64,000 nt of DNA from Adiantum capillus-veneris (taxonomy: Eukaryota; Streptophyta; Polypodiopsida; Polypodiales; Pteridaceae), in NCBI GenBank assembly GCA_014529385.2, contig CM043970.1:60495023-60559022 (forward strand). Direction: 5' to 3'. Below, piece by piece: positions 54,001-60,441 of the stretch (position 1 is the stretch's first letter; every line of letters begins with the position of its first letter). Under the pieces are notes generated by a model. It searched no databases. It had not been told where the DNA came from and saw only the letters and a list, made by a program, of their open reading frames with translations. A program made the position numbers and the translations under genes.

Positions 54001-56515
54001 ATGCTTTTGAGTTTAAAGATATTCATGTAGTTGCTTTCATAAGCCCAAGGGCCTTTAAATTTGTGACATGGCTCATTCCCTCGCACGCTTCTGAGTGAAG
54101 GTACAGAGCGTGGAGTATCGTCTTGTACTAAGTTGAAGCAATATACAGAAATTCTTAAAGGGGCACCAAAGTTTGGAACAGTGCTCTCTTGGGGTGGAGC
54201 TCTGCCACTCTCCGTCTCGTGTCGTGCATCTCTTTTAGTTCAGTTGTTATTTGAATGCTTAGAGTTATTTAGTCTATTCTTTTCCGTGGGCACGTGATGT
54301 CCGTCACCGTGACAAGAAGAGACAAAGGAGATTCTCATTCCAAAACAAATACCAGCTCACAATGGGGGGGGGGGGAGGGGGGGGAAAAGTAAAGGTATGC
54401 TGATACGATAATATTTAGTCAAGTTTAAGCACTATCCGGAATGATGCAAAATGGATGAAAGAGGACCTAGCACATACTCCTCGAATTTTAGAGCTTTACC
54501 TTGAGGCTTTTGGTCTAGCTTCGACTCGTCCAAGAGTTGCCTATGATCAATGGGTGGATTGAAATTCATACGAGTTTCAAGATGAACGTAAGATGTTAAA
54601 AGTTTCATAATTCTATGGTGCTATGAGAGCTTACCATGTATAATCATTAGTGTTTTCCATTAAAAAATGTTACATATATTTTAGCTTCAAGTGTTAAACC
54701 TTACTACAGGAATCCGCAATGAGCCTAGATTCGCCTCTAAAGGAAAGTGCCAGTATAGACTCATGATATGTTAGAGCTTTATGTTCACCTTCGGAATGCT
54801 TTCACTCCTACCTACAGCTTTTTACATGCACATACGCCCTTCGTTGTGAGTTGGTCACTCTTTCACTCTCTTGGTAGAGATTCTAGGCACATGTAGGGTT
54901 TGCGGCCAACATTTTGCCCATTAAATATTTTATTCAAATTTGTGGATCTTCGGTGTTGGGTATTTTTAGAGGTTTTGCCCAACCCAGCCCTAGCACAATA
55001 TATCAATGTTGTCAAGGTCCACTGCTTTGTCATCGTGTATCATTCTACCATAGGGTTGTTGAGTTGTTGGCTTCACCTCTCTTGTGTTCTCTCGAGTTTT
55101 CGCATCCATATGTCTTCCGTTTTACGCACTATGACAATATCATAGCACTCCATTCCCACCTCAAGCCTTCATGCTCGTACTTCCTCATGTCTCCTTTTCT
55201 CTATCATTATCCCCTTAAGTAGGAGTCCTATCGCCAAAAATTTGGCAATGTAACTTGGGTTATTTATAATTGAATATCAACTTCATTATTTTTTCCTAAC
55301 AGTATCTACATTTTTAAAAACTAGTGACCAACATTGTTTTTTGGAGACAACTCTAAGGATTTGAGCTTCACTTCAATCTACAAGCAATCTCTTGCTCGAC
55401 AAAGCCTCTTTCTCAAGTTGCAACTGCGTTCACTCTCCCCAGCTATTAACCACTTCCTTCCGGAGCCCGCACTTCCTTCCTCCAACCCCTTCCAGCCTTG
55501 TGCGCTCTCAGAGTGGCCCCTCTCATAGAATGTCTATTCTGCTTCCTTCCTCGCGGCATCAACATCTTCATCGAATTCCTTCAACTTTGATGTTTTTCGT
55601 GGGGGATTCTCTTTCAATGCTAATCACTTTGCACTTTCGGATTGCTACTATAACTACCTCAACCCTGCATATTTCTCACATGTAGCAACTTTGAAACAAG
55701 CTTTCTATTTGTGGCAAGGTAATGACTTCGAAGGGTATGGCTACTCGTAAACTCAGGAGCATCATGTTTAGTAACTCATGATCATGTTGGATCAACTTGA
55801 CATCATGTTTCACCCAACATCGATAAGTGCAATAAAAGTCAAGCACAATATACCAACACTTTGCTCTTGCCACGGCTAAACAAACCAGACTAACTATATA
55901 AGCGCATAAGTACATATAGGTATAATTGCTCATAGTACAAGCATCTTTCAAATGGGTGCATCAATCATAGTTCCTCGTTTGAAGACTTTCCTTGGATTTT
56001 GATTGCATAGCCAAATTTAAAAGTTGTCCCCTTGGTTCTTGCAACTCCAAACCCTTGCAAAGTTTCTGATGCGAATCCATGGCAGTAACTTTCTAGTTTG
56101 AAACCAAGTCTCTCCATTTGAGAACGAAAACCGTGAACTGGTAGCATTATCATTACTTTCGTGATGAAGAAAAAACACAAAGCCACTCTAGAAATCTCCA
56201 TTCCTCCCAAAAATTACTACATCCCACGTGATTTTATGTGAGCTTCTGGCTGACAAACATAGCTAATGACACTAGGGCCTTCATTCAAGCTCACGTACAA
56301 CTTCAAAATCTGAACTGGCCAAAAATTGGATGCTAAAGTCTATCTTTGCAAAAATATTTTTGAATGGAAAATCAAATAAAGAAGCTCATAAAAATGCAGT
56401 CATGTTATGATGTTACCTCGTGATGTCGGCTCCCATTTGAATGATCTTTCTGAACAGAAGGGGATTCACCTCCCCCACCATCATAGTAAGATCCATTCTC
56501 TTCATAAGTCGCCAT
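19018..56515 (-). CDS. U2AF65: Splicing factor U2AF large subunit (U2AF65), 18 exons, complete
   Basis: In the U2AF heterodimer the large subunit binds the polypyrimidine tract of 3' splice sites in the nucleus and recruits U2 snRNP. Joining 18 exons gives 1686 nt and 561 residues with every junction in phase and every intron GT-AG. Domains are an acidic N-terminus, an Arg/Ser region (about 34-130), an SGFDMAPP segment (137-144), RRM1 (about 203-285; RNP2 VYVGGL, RNP1 KKFAFVEM), RRM2 (about 323-400; RNP2 VFVGGL, RNP1 KGYGFCVY) and a C-terminal UHM (about 458-555) with the Arg-Lys-Phe signature at 537-539. Length and order match plant U2AF65 (Arabidopsis about 570). There are no stops or frameshifts. 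The start is chosen by similarity to the family start; an in-frame ATG at 56671 would add 52 residues. Introns 1, 11 and 15 are giant and hold transposons. Confidence 0.93.
19381..19451 (-). CDS. U2AF65: U2AF65 exon 17
   Basis: UHM strand region [18 protein letters not shown] then TGVGK. Acceptor TTTCACAG, donor GTATTG. Confidence 0.94.
19528..19609 (-). CDS. U2AF65: U2AF65 exon 16
   Basis: Acidic UHM helix: [20 protein letters not shown] then KDECGKY. Acceptor TTTACAG, donor GTGAGT. Confidence 0.94.
20175..20304 (-). repeat. Gypsy 3' LTR, distal part
   Basis: Similar to 31293-31425. It is broken at CGAGC by the copia 5' LTR that begins at 20305. Confidence 0.7.
20305..20575 (+). repeat. 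Copia 5' LTR
   Basis: Starts TGTTGGG, ends TTTCA. Contains a hairpin at 20354-20382 with 13-base arms (GTCCAGGTTCAAT and its complement) and a three-base loop. Matches the inverted LTR at 24986-25293 with several small indels. Confidence 0.8.
21494..22810 (+). pseudogene. Copia gag-protease-integrase fragment
   Basis: 438 codons: zinc knuckle ([14 protein letters not shown]), acidic linker, protease region with altered active site [26 protein letters not shown] of the GAG-pre-integrase domain, [10 protein letters not shown], then the integrase start HSDVCTMPV. It leaves frame after CLKSDNG; the frame continues at 22790-22955 with [11 protein letters not shown]. The Ser to Tyr change in the protease triad should inactivate it. 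Confidence 0.8.
24986..25293 (-). repeat. Copia 3' LTR (inverted)
   Basis: On the minus strand it starts TGTTGGGTTAAAGACCC after the polypurine tract AGTGGGAGGT and ends CTTTCA, 308 bp. It is the partner of 20305-20575. Confidence 0.82.
25521..25874 (-). pseudogene. Copia RNase H fragment (inverted)
   Basis: Minus-strand frame with [51 protein letters not shown] and CDSRSAV, the C-terminal RNase H of copia. It continues the frame that stops near 24657 (HWEVVKCIL) once the inversion is undone. Confidence 0.85.
25875..27030 (-). pseudogene. Gypsy integrase remnant
   Basis: Minus-strand fragments in several frames hold [60 protein letters not shown] and HPVFHVR, which are core and C-terminal parts of a Ty3/gypsy integrase. 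Protease and RT of this element are not found. Numerous stops make it non-functional. Confidence 0.8.
27120..28087 (-). repeat. LTR-B copy (minus) interrupted by a MITE
   Basis: Minus-strand LTR starting TGTCACGAAG behind a polypurine tract (AAGAAGGGAGA) and ending within the part rich in GGGGCGCC. About 490 bp of it is the MITE at 27522-28014. Confidence 0.7.
27522..28014. mobile_element. hAT-type MITE
   Basis: 493 bp with terminal inverted repeats CAGTGTGACAT and ATGTCACACTG, flanked by 8-bp GTCAGTTT and GTCATTTT (7 of 8 match). An 8-bp target duplication and CAG/CTG ends fit hAT-type MITEs. The interior is rich in GAAACG/CGTTTC motifs on both strands and has no coding frame. Confidence 0.75.
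28100..28647. other. Region with GA microsatellite and LTR-like TATA
   Basis: Contains a GA run (28357-28396) and CTATCTATAAATAGG on the minus strand near 28465, suggesting an unidentified LTR promoter remnant. No coding frame is supported. Confidence 0.3.
28648..30738 (+). mobile_element. LTR-B element remnant in intron 15
   Basis: A shortened 5' LTR (28648-28914, TGTCAC...GTGACA) is followed by primer site TGGTATCAAAGC (28916-28927). An 81-bp tandem duplication of the leader follows (about 28985-29130), then gag remnants (29200-29640, [20 protein letters not shown]) and a 3' tail like that of the 50.6-54.3 kb element. Partial LTRs end at 30162 and about 30738. Between them is a 73-bp direct duplication (30162-30304). 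Confidence 0.65.
31293..31620 (-). repeat. Gypsy 5' LTR remnant
   Basis: Matches 24727-24985 followed by 20175-20304, and shows the intact CGAGCCTGGG site where the copia entered the other LTR. Its first 75 bp or so are missing. A degenerate initiator-Met primer site (TTAATGTCAAAGC) follows on the minus strand. Confidence 0.7.
32033..32182 (-). CDS. U2AF65: U2AF65 exon 15 (UHM start)
   Basis: Gly/Ala/Pro-rich linker, then [10 protein letters not shown] that opens the UHM. Acceptor CATGCAG, donor GTATTT, which opens the 12.4-kb intron 15. Confidence 0.93.
32259..32301 (-). CDS. U2AF65: U2AF65 exon 14
   Basis: 43-nt exon encoding [14 protein letters not shown] after a split Ser codon. Acceptor GGTGTAG, donor GTATCT. 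Confidence 0.88.
32370..32458 (-). CDS. U2AF65: U2AF65 exon 13
   Basis: RRM2 end: [20 protein letters not shown] then TLTVRRATA. Acceptor CATAACAG, donor GTAAGA. Confidence 0.93.
32597..32672 (-). CDS. U2AF65: U2AF65 exon 12
   Basis: RRM2 middle with RNP1 (KGYGFCVY); completes the split Gly codon across intron 11. Acceptor GATGCAG, donor GTGGAC. Confidence 0.93.
32873..32896. repeat. (G)24 homopolymer
   Basis: Uninterrupted G run just outside the LINE remnant in intron 11. Confidence 0.9.
32982..33431 (+). pseudogene. LINE ORF1 fragment with zinc knuckle
   Basis: Frame with [14 protein letters not shown] (33120-33161), a CX2CX4HX4C knuckle of the kind found in plant LINE ORF1 proteins, following SGLPNQ. 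Upstream RRM-like or DUF4283 parts are missing. A Ser/Arg/Pro-rich tail follows. Confidence 0.65.
33825..34590 (+). pseudogene. LINE ORF2 endonuclease domain
   Basis: Begins [10 protein letters not shown] and has a stop after 10 codons. Then come [45 protein letters not shown] and FSDHSPV, matching the APE-type endonuclease motifs (Glu of the QEH block, Asp-Phe-Asn, Ser-Asp-His). Frames change near 34485-34500. Confidence 0.75.
34551..34980 (+). repeat. Tandem duplication inside LINE ORF2 (unit about 212 bp)
   Basis: The block starting GATCCTCACAGTGGCAGATA at about 34557 recurs at about 34769 with few changes, duplicating RQRRGSTML...ADRVASGL in the linker after the endonuclease. Confidence 0.85.
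35372..36180 (+). pseudogene. LINE reverse transcriptase domain
   Basis: Fragments in several frames: [78 protein letters not shown] and [17 protein letters not shown] at 36142-36153 is the catalytic Asp-Asp. Stops near 35500, 35855 and 36177 inactivate it. Confidence 0.85.
36258..38280 (+). pseudogene. LINE ORF2 C-terminal region with zf-RVT
   Basis: Contains [29 protein letters not shown] and, after duplicated sequence, [19 protein letters not shown] with [19 protein letters not shown], the zinc-binding zf-RVT region of plant LINEs. Several frameshifts. RNase H is not seen. Confidence 0.75.
36855..37670 (+). repeat. Tandem duplication inside LINE ORF2 (unit about 412 bp)
   Basis: GAGGATCGTTTTGCTGTGAG occurs at about 36856 and about 37266, and the copies stay aligned through CATCCCAGTTTGGGCTT. 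The copies differ by few substitutions and a 3-bp indel. Confidence 0.85.
38850..41600 (+). pseudogene. hAT transposase gene, internally triplicated, truncated
   Basis: From an ATG at 39152: a BED-type zinc finger start ([15 protein letters not shown]), an acidic linker, an SSKKRKV nuclear-localisation-like motif, the DUF659 block ([16 protein letters not shown]), [40 protein letters not shown] and, near 41560, a [15 protein letters not shown] segment. This matches the DUF659/hAT family. The linker to DUF659 segment is present three times in tandem. Frameshifts near 39560, 40120 and 40880-40900 break the frame. The C-terminal dimerisation domain is missing. Confidence 0.8.
39310..40858 (+). 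repeat. Triplicated 516-bp segment in the hAT gene
   Basis: Copies start with GGGTCCATG at 39310, 39824 and 40343 (units 514, 519, 516 bp) and each ends GGTCTGACAC, except that copy 1 to copy 2 and copy 2 to copy 3 junctions read GACAC-GGGTCC. Each copy carries [10 protein letters not shown]. Differences are mostly single bases and runs of T. Confidence 0.9.
41604..41960. other. Region past the hAT break
   Basis: No gene seen. It contains a GA microsatellite at about 41886-41910; hAT similarity ends abruptly at about 41600. Confidence 0.3.
42040..42540. repeat. Minisatellite of GTACTGATGGG and GACGACGATGAC units
   Basis: Irregular tandem repeats built from GGTACTGATGGGTTCTATGT and a GAC/GAT-rich triplet part. 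Units vary in length and order. Confidence 0.85.
42972..43070 (-). CDS. U2AF65: U2AF65 exon 11 (RRM2 start)
   Basis: Contains [17 protein letters not shown] with RNP2 of RRM2, ends ELLESF plus two bases. Acceptor ATATGCAG, donor GTATGT, which opens the 10.3-kb intron 11. Confidence 0.94.
43161..43276 (-). CDS. U2AF65: U2AF65 exon 10
   Basis: End of RRM1 and inter-RRM linker ([20 protein letters not shown] onward to GLTP). Acceptor CCGGGCAG, donor GTAACA. Confidence 0.93.
43348..43460 (-). CDS. U2AF65: U2AF65 exon 9
   Basis: RRM1 core with RNP1 (KKFAFVEM) and [15 protein letters not shown]. Acceptor TGATTAG, donor GTACTT. Confidence 0.94.
43536..43596 (-). CDS. U2AF65: U2AF65 exon 8
   Basis: RRM1 helix 1 region, [20 protein letters not shown] plus one base. 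Acceptor GGTTTAG, donor GTTTGT. Confidence 0.94.
44414..44473 (-). CDS. U2AF65: U2AF65 exon 7 (RRM1 start)
   Basis: 20 codons, [20 protein letters not shown], with RNP2 of RRM1. Acceptor GGAGTAG, donor GTATAA. Confidence 0.94.
44553..44597 (-). CDS. U2AF65: U2AF65 exon 6
   Basis: A 45-nt microexon-like exon encoding [15 protein letters not shown]. Acceptor GGTACAG, donor GTAGAA. Confidence 0.93.
45630..45709 (-). CDS. U2AF65: U2AF65 exon 5
   Basis: Linker rich in Ala and Pro ([20 protein letters not shown] and on to AAAAQ). Acceptor TTAACAG, donor GTTTAC. Confidence 0.92.
45791..45861 (-). CDS. U2AF65: U2AF65 exon 4
   Basis: Encodes [20 protein letters not shown] and the following ALP; the SGFDMAPP block is a hallmark of plant U2AF65. 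Acceptor GTGTCTAG, donor GTTTGC. Confidence 0.93.
46329..46457 (-). CDS. U2AF65: U2AF65 exon 3
   Basis: Second half of the RS region: Arg-Asp dipeptides followed by Arg-Ser dipeptides ([11 protein letters not shown]). Acceptor TGTGTGCAG, donor GTACGG. Confidence 0.92.
46614..46777 (-). CDS. U2AF65: U2AF65 exon 2
   Basis: First half of the Arg-rich region ([15 protein letters not shown] onward, then Arg/Asp/Ser repeats). Acceptor TTTTGGCAG, donor GTAATT; ends with two bases of an Arg codon. Confidence 0.92.
47414..47433. repeat. (G)20 homopolymer in intron 1
   Basis: G run on the plus strand, 267 bp before a C run of similar length at 47701-47723. Confidence 0.9.
47701..47723. repeat. (C)23 homopolymer in intron 1
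   Basis: C run, extended after one T by nine more C. Complementary to the G run at 47414-47433. Confidence 0.9.
48030..48126. repeat. (GA)n and (GAAAT)n microsatellites
   Basis: Two GA runs flank five GAAAT/GAAATG units. Confidence 0.9.
48660..49445 (+). repeat. Solo LTR-B (plus)
   Basis: 786 bp starting TGTCACAAACTGCTGACGTG and ending ATTACA, flanked by GAAGG and CAAGG (4 of 5 match) and by no internal sequence, so a solo LTR from intra-element recombination is likely. Confidence 0.7.
49457..50201 (-). repeat. LTR-B 3' LTR (minus)
   Basis: 745 bp in opposite orientation to the preceding copy and only 11 bp away. On the minus strand it follows an internal end with polypurine tract AAGAAGGGGGA, so it is the 3' LTR of a truncated element whose internal remnant is about 50202-50290. 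Confidence 0.7.
51010..51200 (+). repeat. Tandem repeats in the LTR-B element leader
   Basis: Four imperfect units of about 40 bp built on AAAGAACCTTCG, TCCCGACCC and ACTTATTAGCCACTC, right after the primer site. Confidence 0.75.
51296..52720 (+). pseudogene. Gag polyprotein of the LTR-B element (frameshifted)
   Basis: ATG at 51296 ([17 protein letters not shown]) runs out of frame near 51345-51410. The main frame (to 52296) has a Pro-rich linker, then the retrotransposon gag core ([45 protein letters not shown]). A second shift near 52260 leads to a zinc knuckle reading [14 protein letters not shown], where the expected His is Leu. The end ([20 protein letters not shown]) is in a third frame. 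Capsid-forming function is therefore lost. Confidence 0.75.
53050..53245 (+). repeat. Three tandem repeats in the LTR-B element tail
   Basis: Units of about 55-65 bp with CCGAACGACGCAGACGGGAT and GTCTGGGGAGCGTTTG; spacing varies. Confidence 0.8.
53605..54314 (+). repeat. LTR-B 3' LTR, complete
   Basis: 710 bp TGTCAC...GTGACA after polypurine tract AAAAAGGGGGA; the reference copy for this family in the window. Confidence 0.75.
54315..56400. other. Intron 1 remainder, nothing recognised
   Basis: Contains an interrupted G run at 54364-54384. No frame on either strand shows a family motif. A minus-strand frame at 55965-56210 looks protein-like in composition but I cannot assign it. Confidence 0.4.
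56417..56515 (-). CDS. U2AF65: U2AF65 exon 1
   Basis: 33 codons starting [16 protein letters not shown], ending HHE before a GTAACA donor, phase 0. The YEENGxYYD start is typical of plant U2AF65. Confidence 0.88.
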
Positions 56516-56990
56516 ACTGGCGCTCAAGATGTGCGATCTTGAAGTATGTGCAGGAGCACAAGCTAAGCCTGCTCTTGCTTTCTCTCTCTCTTTCACTGCA
56601 CTCTGTTGTAACCGCTCGTTGTCTGAAGAGGACGGTAAGCTTGCACGAAGATTTCCCCTGCGCGCCTGCACGGAATGCCTTTAAACAGACAAGCGTCCTC
56701 CACCAGACCTCCGCATCGTTGGTCACTAAACCTAAACTGAAGAGTTACGTTGAATCAGCTCGAGAGCGAAGAAGTTGAAGTTTTATCGATCGAGCTTTGC
56801 TTGGTATAAAGTTAGGGCATAAAGTTGATCCGAGTCAGGTCCAAGGCCTGTGTCACACATGGGGGCAGGACAAGCCGAAAAACAGCCCTTTTGGGCGCCC
56901 GTAGTGTCACCGAGTCGGCGGACATAGGATAGTTTACTTTTCATTGATTCTCCATGATCCTGTGATAGCCAATTGGAAAGGACATAGCAG
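56516..56990 (-). promoter_or_regulatory. U2AF65 5' UTR and promoter region
   Basis: Directly upstream of exon 1. The frame stays open to an ATG at 56671, so either the 5' UTR is in frame or translation starts earlier. A weak TATA-like CTTTATACC lies near 56810-56802 on the minus strand. No transposon is recognised until about 57066. Confidence 0.35.
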
Positions 56991-57065
56991 CTTTAGTGTG
57001 GGATCTGTAGATCAAGCCAACTAGGTGTCCTTCGTGCGTATAATTTTGCTCGTGTCCATGCAATG

Positions 57066-57604
57066 CCAAGGATGGGCGAGGGGGTCAAACAGGTCGTATG
57101 TGGGTTCATCTATGGATTAAATCCTATGATTAAGAAGCATGTTAAAACCCAAGATCCCAAAATGCTTGAAGAAGCTATATTGTAGGCTCATATCCATGAT
57201 GGTCTTGATGAAAAAGCATTGCATAACAAACACATGCCTGACACTTCAAATGCATGTGCATCTCGTAGTCATAATAAAAGGAAATTTTTGGTAGCCTCAT
57301 CTGATGGCTTCAAAAAGACCAAGGGGCCCAGAGGCCATCTGTCAAGTAAGGAATTTGAAAAGGCAAAGAAGGATAAATTATGTTTTATTTGTTTGGGAAG
57401 TGGGCATGGCAAAAAGGATTGTCCCAAGGGGTTATCTGTTGCCTGGCGCATGGAGAAAGTTGTACACATGGTGCAATTGCTTTCCCTTTAATCCTCTTCT
57501 TGCTATACTAATGTGGAAGTAATACATATTGAAGCAGCTCATGAGTGTTGTATTACGGCCTCTATGTGGCAACCGACTTTTGGACTACACAAGCTTGTGA
57601 GAAT
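57066..57604 (+). pseudogene. Ty3/gypsy gag C-terminus, interrupted by copia
   Basis: Frame with KQVVCGFIYGLNPMIKKHVK, then one stop, then a zinc knuckle CFICLGSGHGKKDC (CX2CX4HX4C). It runs to VRI at the copia insertion point and resumes at 63136. Confidence 0.75.
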
Positions 57605-57796
57605 TGAAGGAGTACGATCGAAAGTGCGACGCGAGAGAGAGTGCGAGAAGAAGAGCACGACGATATGGTGAACTCGCTCTACTGTAATGTGTAGAGCATA
57701 GTGAGTTCTTATTAGGTTTTTACAAAAGAATATGTGTACATACCTGGCGGCCCGCCCACTTACCTGGGCGACCACATTGGGCTTTATACCCCAACA
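57605..57796 (-). repeat. Copia 3' LTR
   Basis: 192 bp, TGTTGGGG...CCTTCA on the minus strand. Confidence 0.93.
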
Positions 57797-57885
57797 ACCT
57801 CCCACTTAAAGTCCAATGTGGTACTTTAAATGTGAGAGAAGCTACTATACAAGCTAATATACAAGAGATGTAGAGAAGTGATGTA

Positions 57886-60441
57886 CTACCCTACACCTAA
57901 CTGCTTGCGAAAATGCGCAAAGCTCTCTGAGGGAAGTCCTTTTGTAAGTAGATCAGCAGGATTTTCTGTGGTGTGAACTTTGACAAGCTGAAGTTGCTTA
58001 TCCTCGAGCATTTCCCTGATGAAATGATACTTCACATCCACATGCTTTGTCTTTGAGTGATAAACTGGATTGCGAGCCAATTATATAGCACTTTGACTAT
58101 CACAATATAACACAGGCATCTCTTCTTTGATTCCCAAATCTGTTACTAGTCTATTAAGCCAAATTGATTCTTTGCATGCCTCTGATGCTGCAACATATTC
58201 AGCCTCTGTAGTAGACTGAGTAACACAATCTTGTAATCTAGAACGCCATGATACTGCTCCACCAGCCAATGTAAAGACATACCTTGACGTAGACCTTCGG
58301 TTGTCTAAGTCACCTGCATAATCTGAGTCTGTAAAACCCTTTACACTTAGCTCCTGACTCCCATAGCATATACGCATACTCTTTGTAGCTTTCAGGTATC
58401 TCAATATTCCTTTCACTGCCTCCCAATGTTTCTTGCCTAGGTTTGACATGTATCGACTTACTACTCCCACTGCAAATGCAATGTCTGGGCGAGTAGCAAT
58501 CATTGCATACATCAAACTACCCACTGCAGACGCATATGGAATCTTATCCATTTCAGCCTGCTCTTCCTCAGACACAGGACAATCTTGTTTCCTAAGTTTC
58601 ACATATGGTGGCAATGGAACACTCAATGCCTTTCCCTTCTCCATATTGAAACGTTGCAAAACCTTGTCAATATGCTCTGTTTGAGATAACCAAATCAACT
58701 TCTTTGATCTGTCTCTCTCAATGCGCATACCAAGTATATGAGTTGCCTCACCCATGTCTTTCATGTCAAACGATTTTGCCATCTTTGACTTCAAAGCTGA
58801 AATTTCTTCCAAGTGCTTGCCAGCAATCAACATGTCATCCACATACAAAATAAGGATCAGCCAACTGCCATCCTTAGCCTTCTTTGTATATAGACAGTGA
58901 TCGAACTCACTACGTTTGTAGCCTTGAGAAAGCATAAACTTGTGGAATTTATGGTACCATGCCCTCGGTGATTGTTTTAAGCCATAAAGACTCTTTAACA
59001 ACTGGCATACCCAATCTTCCTTGCCTTTCTCAACAAACCCTTCTGGCTGTTGCATGTAAATTTCCACATCTAAATCACCATGCAAGAACGCTATCTTGAC
59101 ATCCATTTGGTGCAACACCAAATCTAATATGGCAACCAATGCAAGAAAGCATCTCAATGTAGTCATCTTGACCACCGGAGAGAAGACTTCATCAAAGTCA
59201 ATGCCTTGTTCTTGCTTAAAGCCCTTGGCAACATGCCTTGCTTTGTACTTTGGCTGACTATCATGAGCGGTGATCTTATACCTGTAAACCCATTTACAGG
59301 GTAGAGCCTTTTTGCCCTGTGGTAATTTAACTAGCTTCCATGTCTGGTTTTTATGCAGAGCTGTCATCTCTGACTACATGGCCAATTGCCAATTCCCGGA
59401 GTCCTTCATTTGCATTGCTTCCTTGTAACATGAAGGCTCATTGCAATCAGTCAACATGACATAATTCATAGATGGAACAAACCTATCAGGAGGTCGCGTG
59501 ACACGTCCAGATCTACGCACAATAGGTGGCTTAGGCTCAGCCACAACCTGTGGTTCCACTCTATCCTGTCCTTGCTCCTCTTGAGCCCTGCCATTTTGTC
59601 TTGCACGTGCAGGTCCATCTTCTTGGAAGACAACTCTTCTAATCTCCTCAACCCTCTCTGGTTTAGAATGATATTTGGATTCATTAAAGTGAACATCATT
59701 GCTGCGGACAACCTTTCTGGATTCGGGATCCCAAAGTCTGTACCCCATCTCACCAGAATTACCATAGCCTAGAAAGATGCACTTTCTACTCTTTGGCTCA
59801 AGTTTGTTCCTAAATTCCTTTGGAACGTGAGTATATGCCTCACAGCCAAAGACTCTGAGATGCTTGTATGAGGGCATTTTGCCTGACCATACCATCTCTG
59901 GCACTGAATCCTTCTGCAAAACCTTGCTAGGAGATATATTTACAAGATGAACAGCTGTTGATACAGCTTCAACCCAAAACCCATTTGGCAGCTGTGCATT
60001 AGACAACATACTTTTGACCTTCTCTTGTATGGTCCTATTCATCCTCTCAGCAACACCATTTTGAGGAGGATTGTAAGGAGCAGTAAGTTCACGTTTTATA
60101 CCTTTTGACTCACAAAAGTCCTTAAAGGCCTTTGAAACATACTCTCCACCATTGTCAGTGCGTAAGCATTTAAGCTTCTTGCCACTCTGATTCTCCACAA
60201 GTGTCACAAACGTTTTGAAAACACTAAACGCTTCATCCTTGTGCTTGAGAAAGTAAACCCATACTTTCCTCGAGTAATCATCTATAAATGTCATAAAGTA
60301 AGAAGCTCCCCCTAGAGATAGGTTAGGCATAGGTCCACACAAATCACTATGAACAAGTGCCAACTGTGTATCTCTTCTTCTGCTTATGTGGCTGCTGTGT
60401 TTGCTTACCATATAGACAATGCTCACAGAATTCAAAATCAT
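57886..60441 (-). pseudogene. Copia integrase-RT-RNase H
   Basis: One frame of about 850 codons with two in-frame stops: TAG at 59374-59372 region (before MTALHKNQTW) and TAA at 58083-58081. Integrase: HSDLCGPM, TFIDDYSRK, CLRTDNGGEYVS, NPPQNGVAERMNRT. RT: KALPCKWVYRYKI, GIDFDEVFSPVVKM, LILYVDDMLIAG. RNase H: SDYAGDLDNRRSTS, STTEAEYVA, CDSQSAI, then KTKHVDVKYHFIRE and TENPADLLTKGLP. All catalytic residues I can check are present, so few mutations separate it from an active copy. Confidence 0.9.

Larger units (their letters stand above)
50636..54314 (+). mobile_element. Gag-only LTR retroelement of the LTR-B family
   Basis: Truncated 5' LTR (about 50636-50959), primer site TGGTATTAGAGC (50961-50972), a leader with short tandem repeats, a gag frame, a 3' tail with three tandem repeats, polypurine tract AAAAAGGGGGA and a complete 3' LTR (53605-54314, TGTCAC...GTGACA). 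The internal region is only about 2.6 kb and shows no protease, RT, RNase H or integrase, so it is a non-autonomous element that would need enzymes in trans. Confidence 0.75.
46778..56416 (-). other. U2AF65 intron 1 (9.6 kb)
   Basis: GTAACA...GGCAG. Contents: G and C homopolymers and GA microsatellites at 47.4-48.1 kb, two LTR-B copies in inverted orientation at 48.7-50.2 kb and a gag-only LTR-B element at 50.6-54.3 kb. From 54.3 to 56.4 kb I see no recognisable gene or element. Confidence 0.88.

Noticed and set aside
55965-56210. Minus-strand frame as an extra U2AF65 exon
   Set aside because: Exon 1 joins exon 2 in phase and the result matches the family; this frame has no counterpart in U2AF65.
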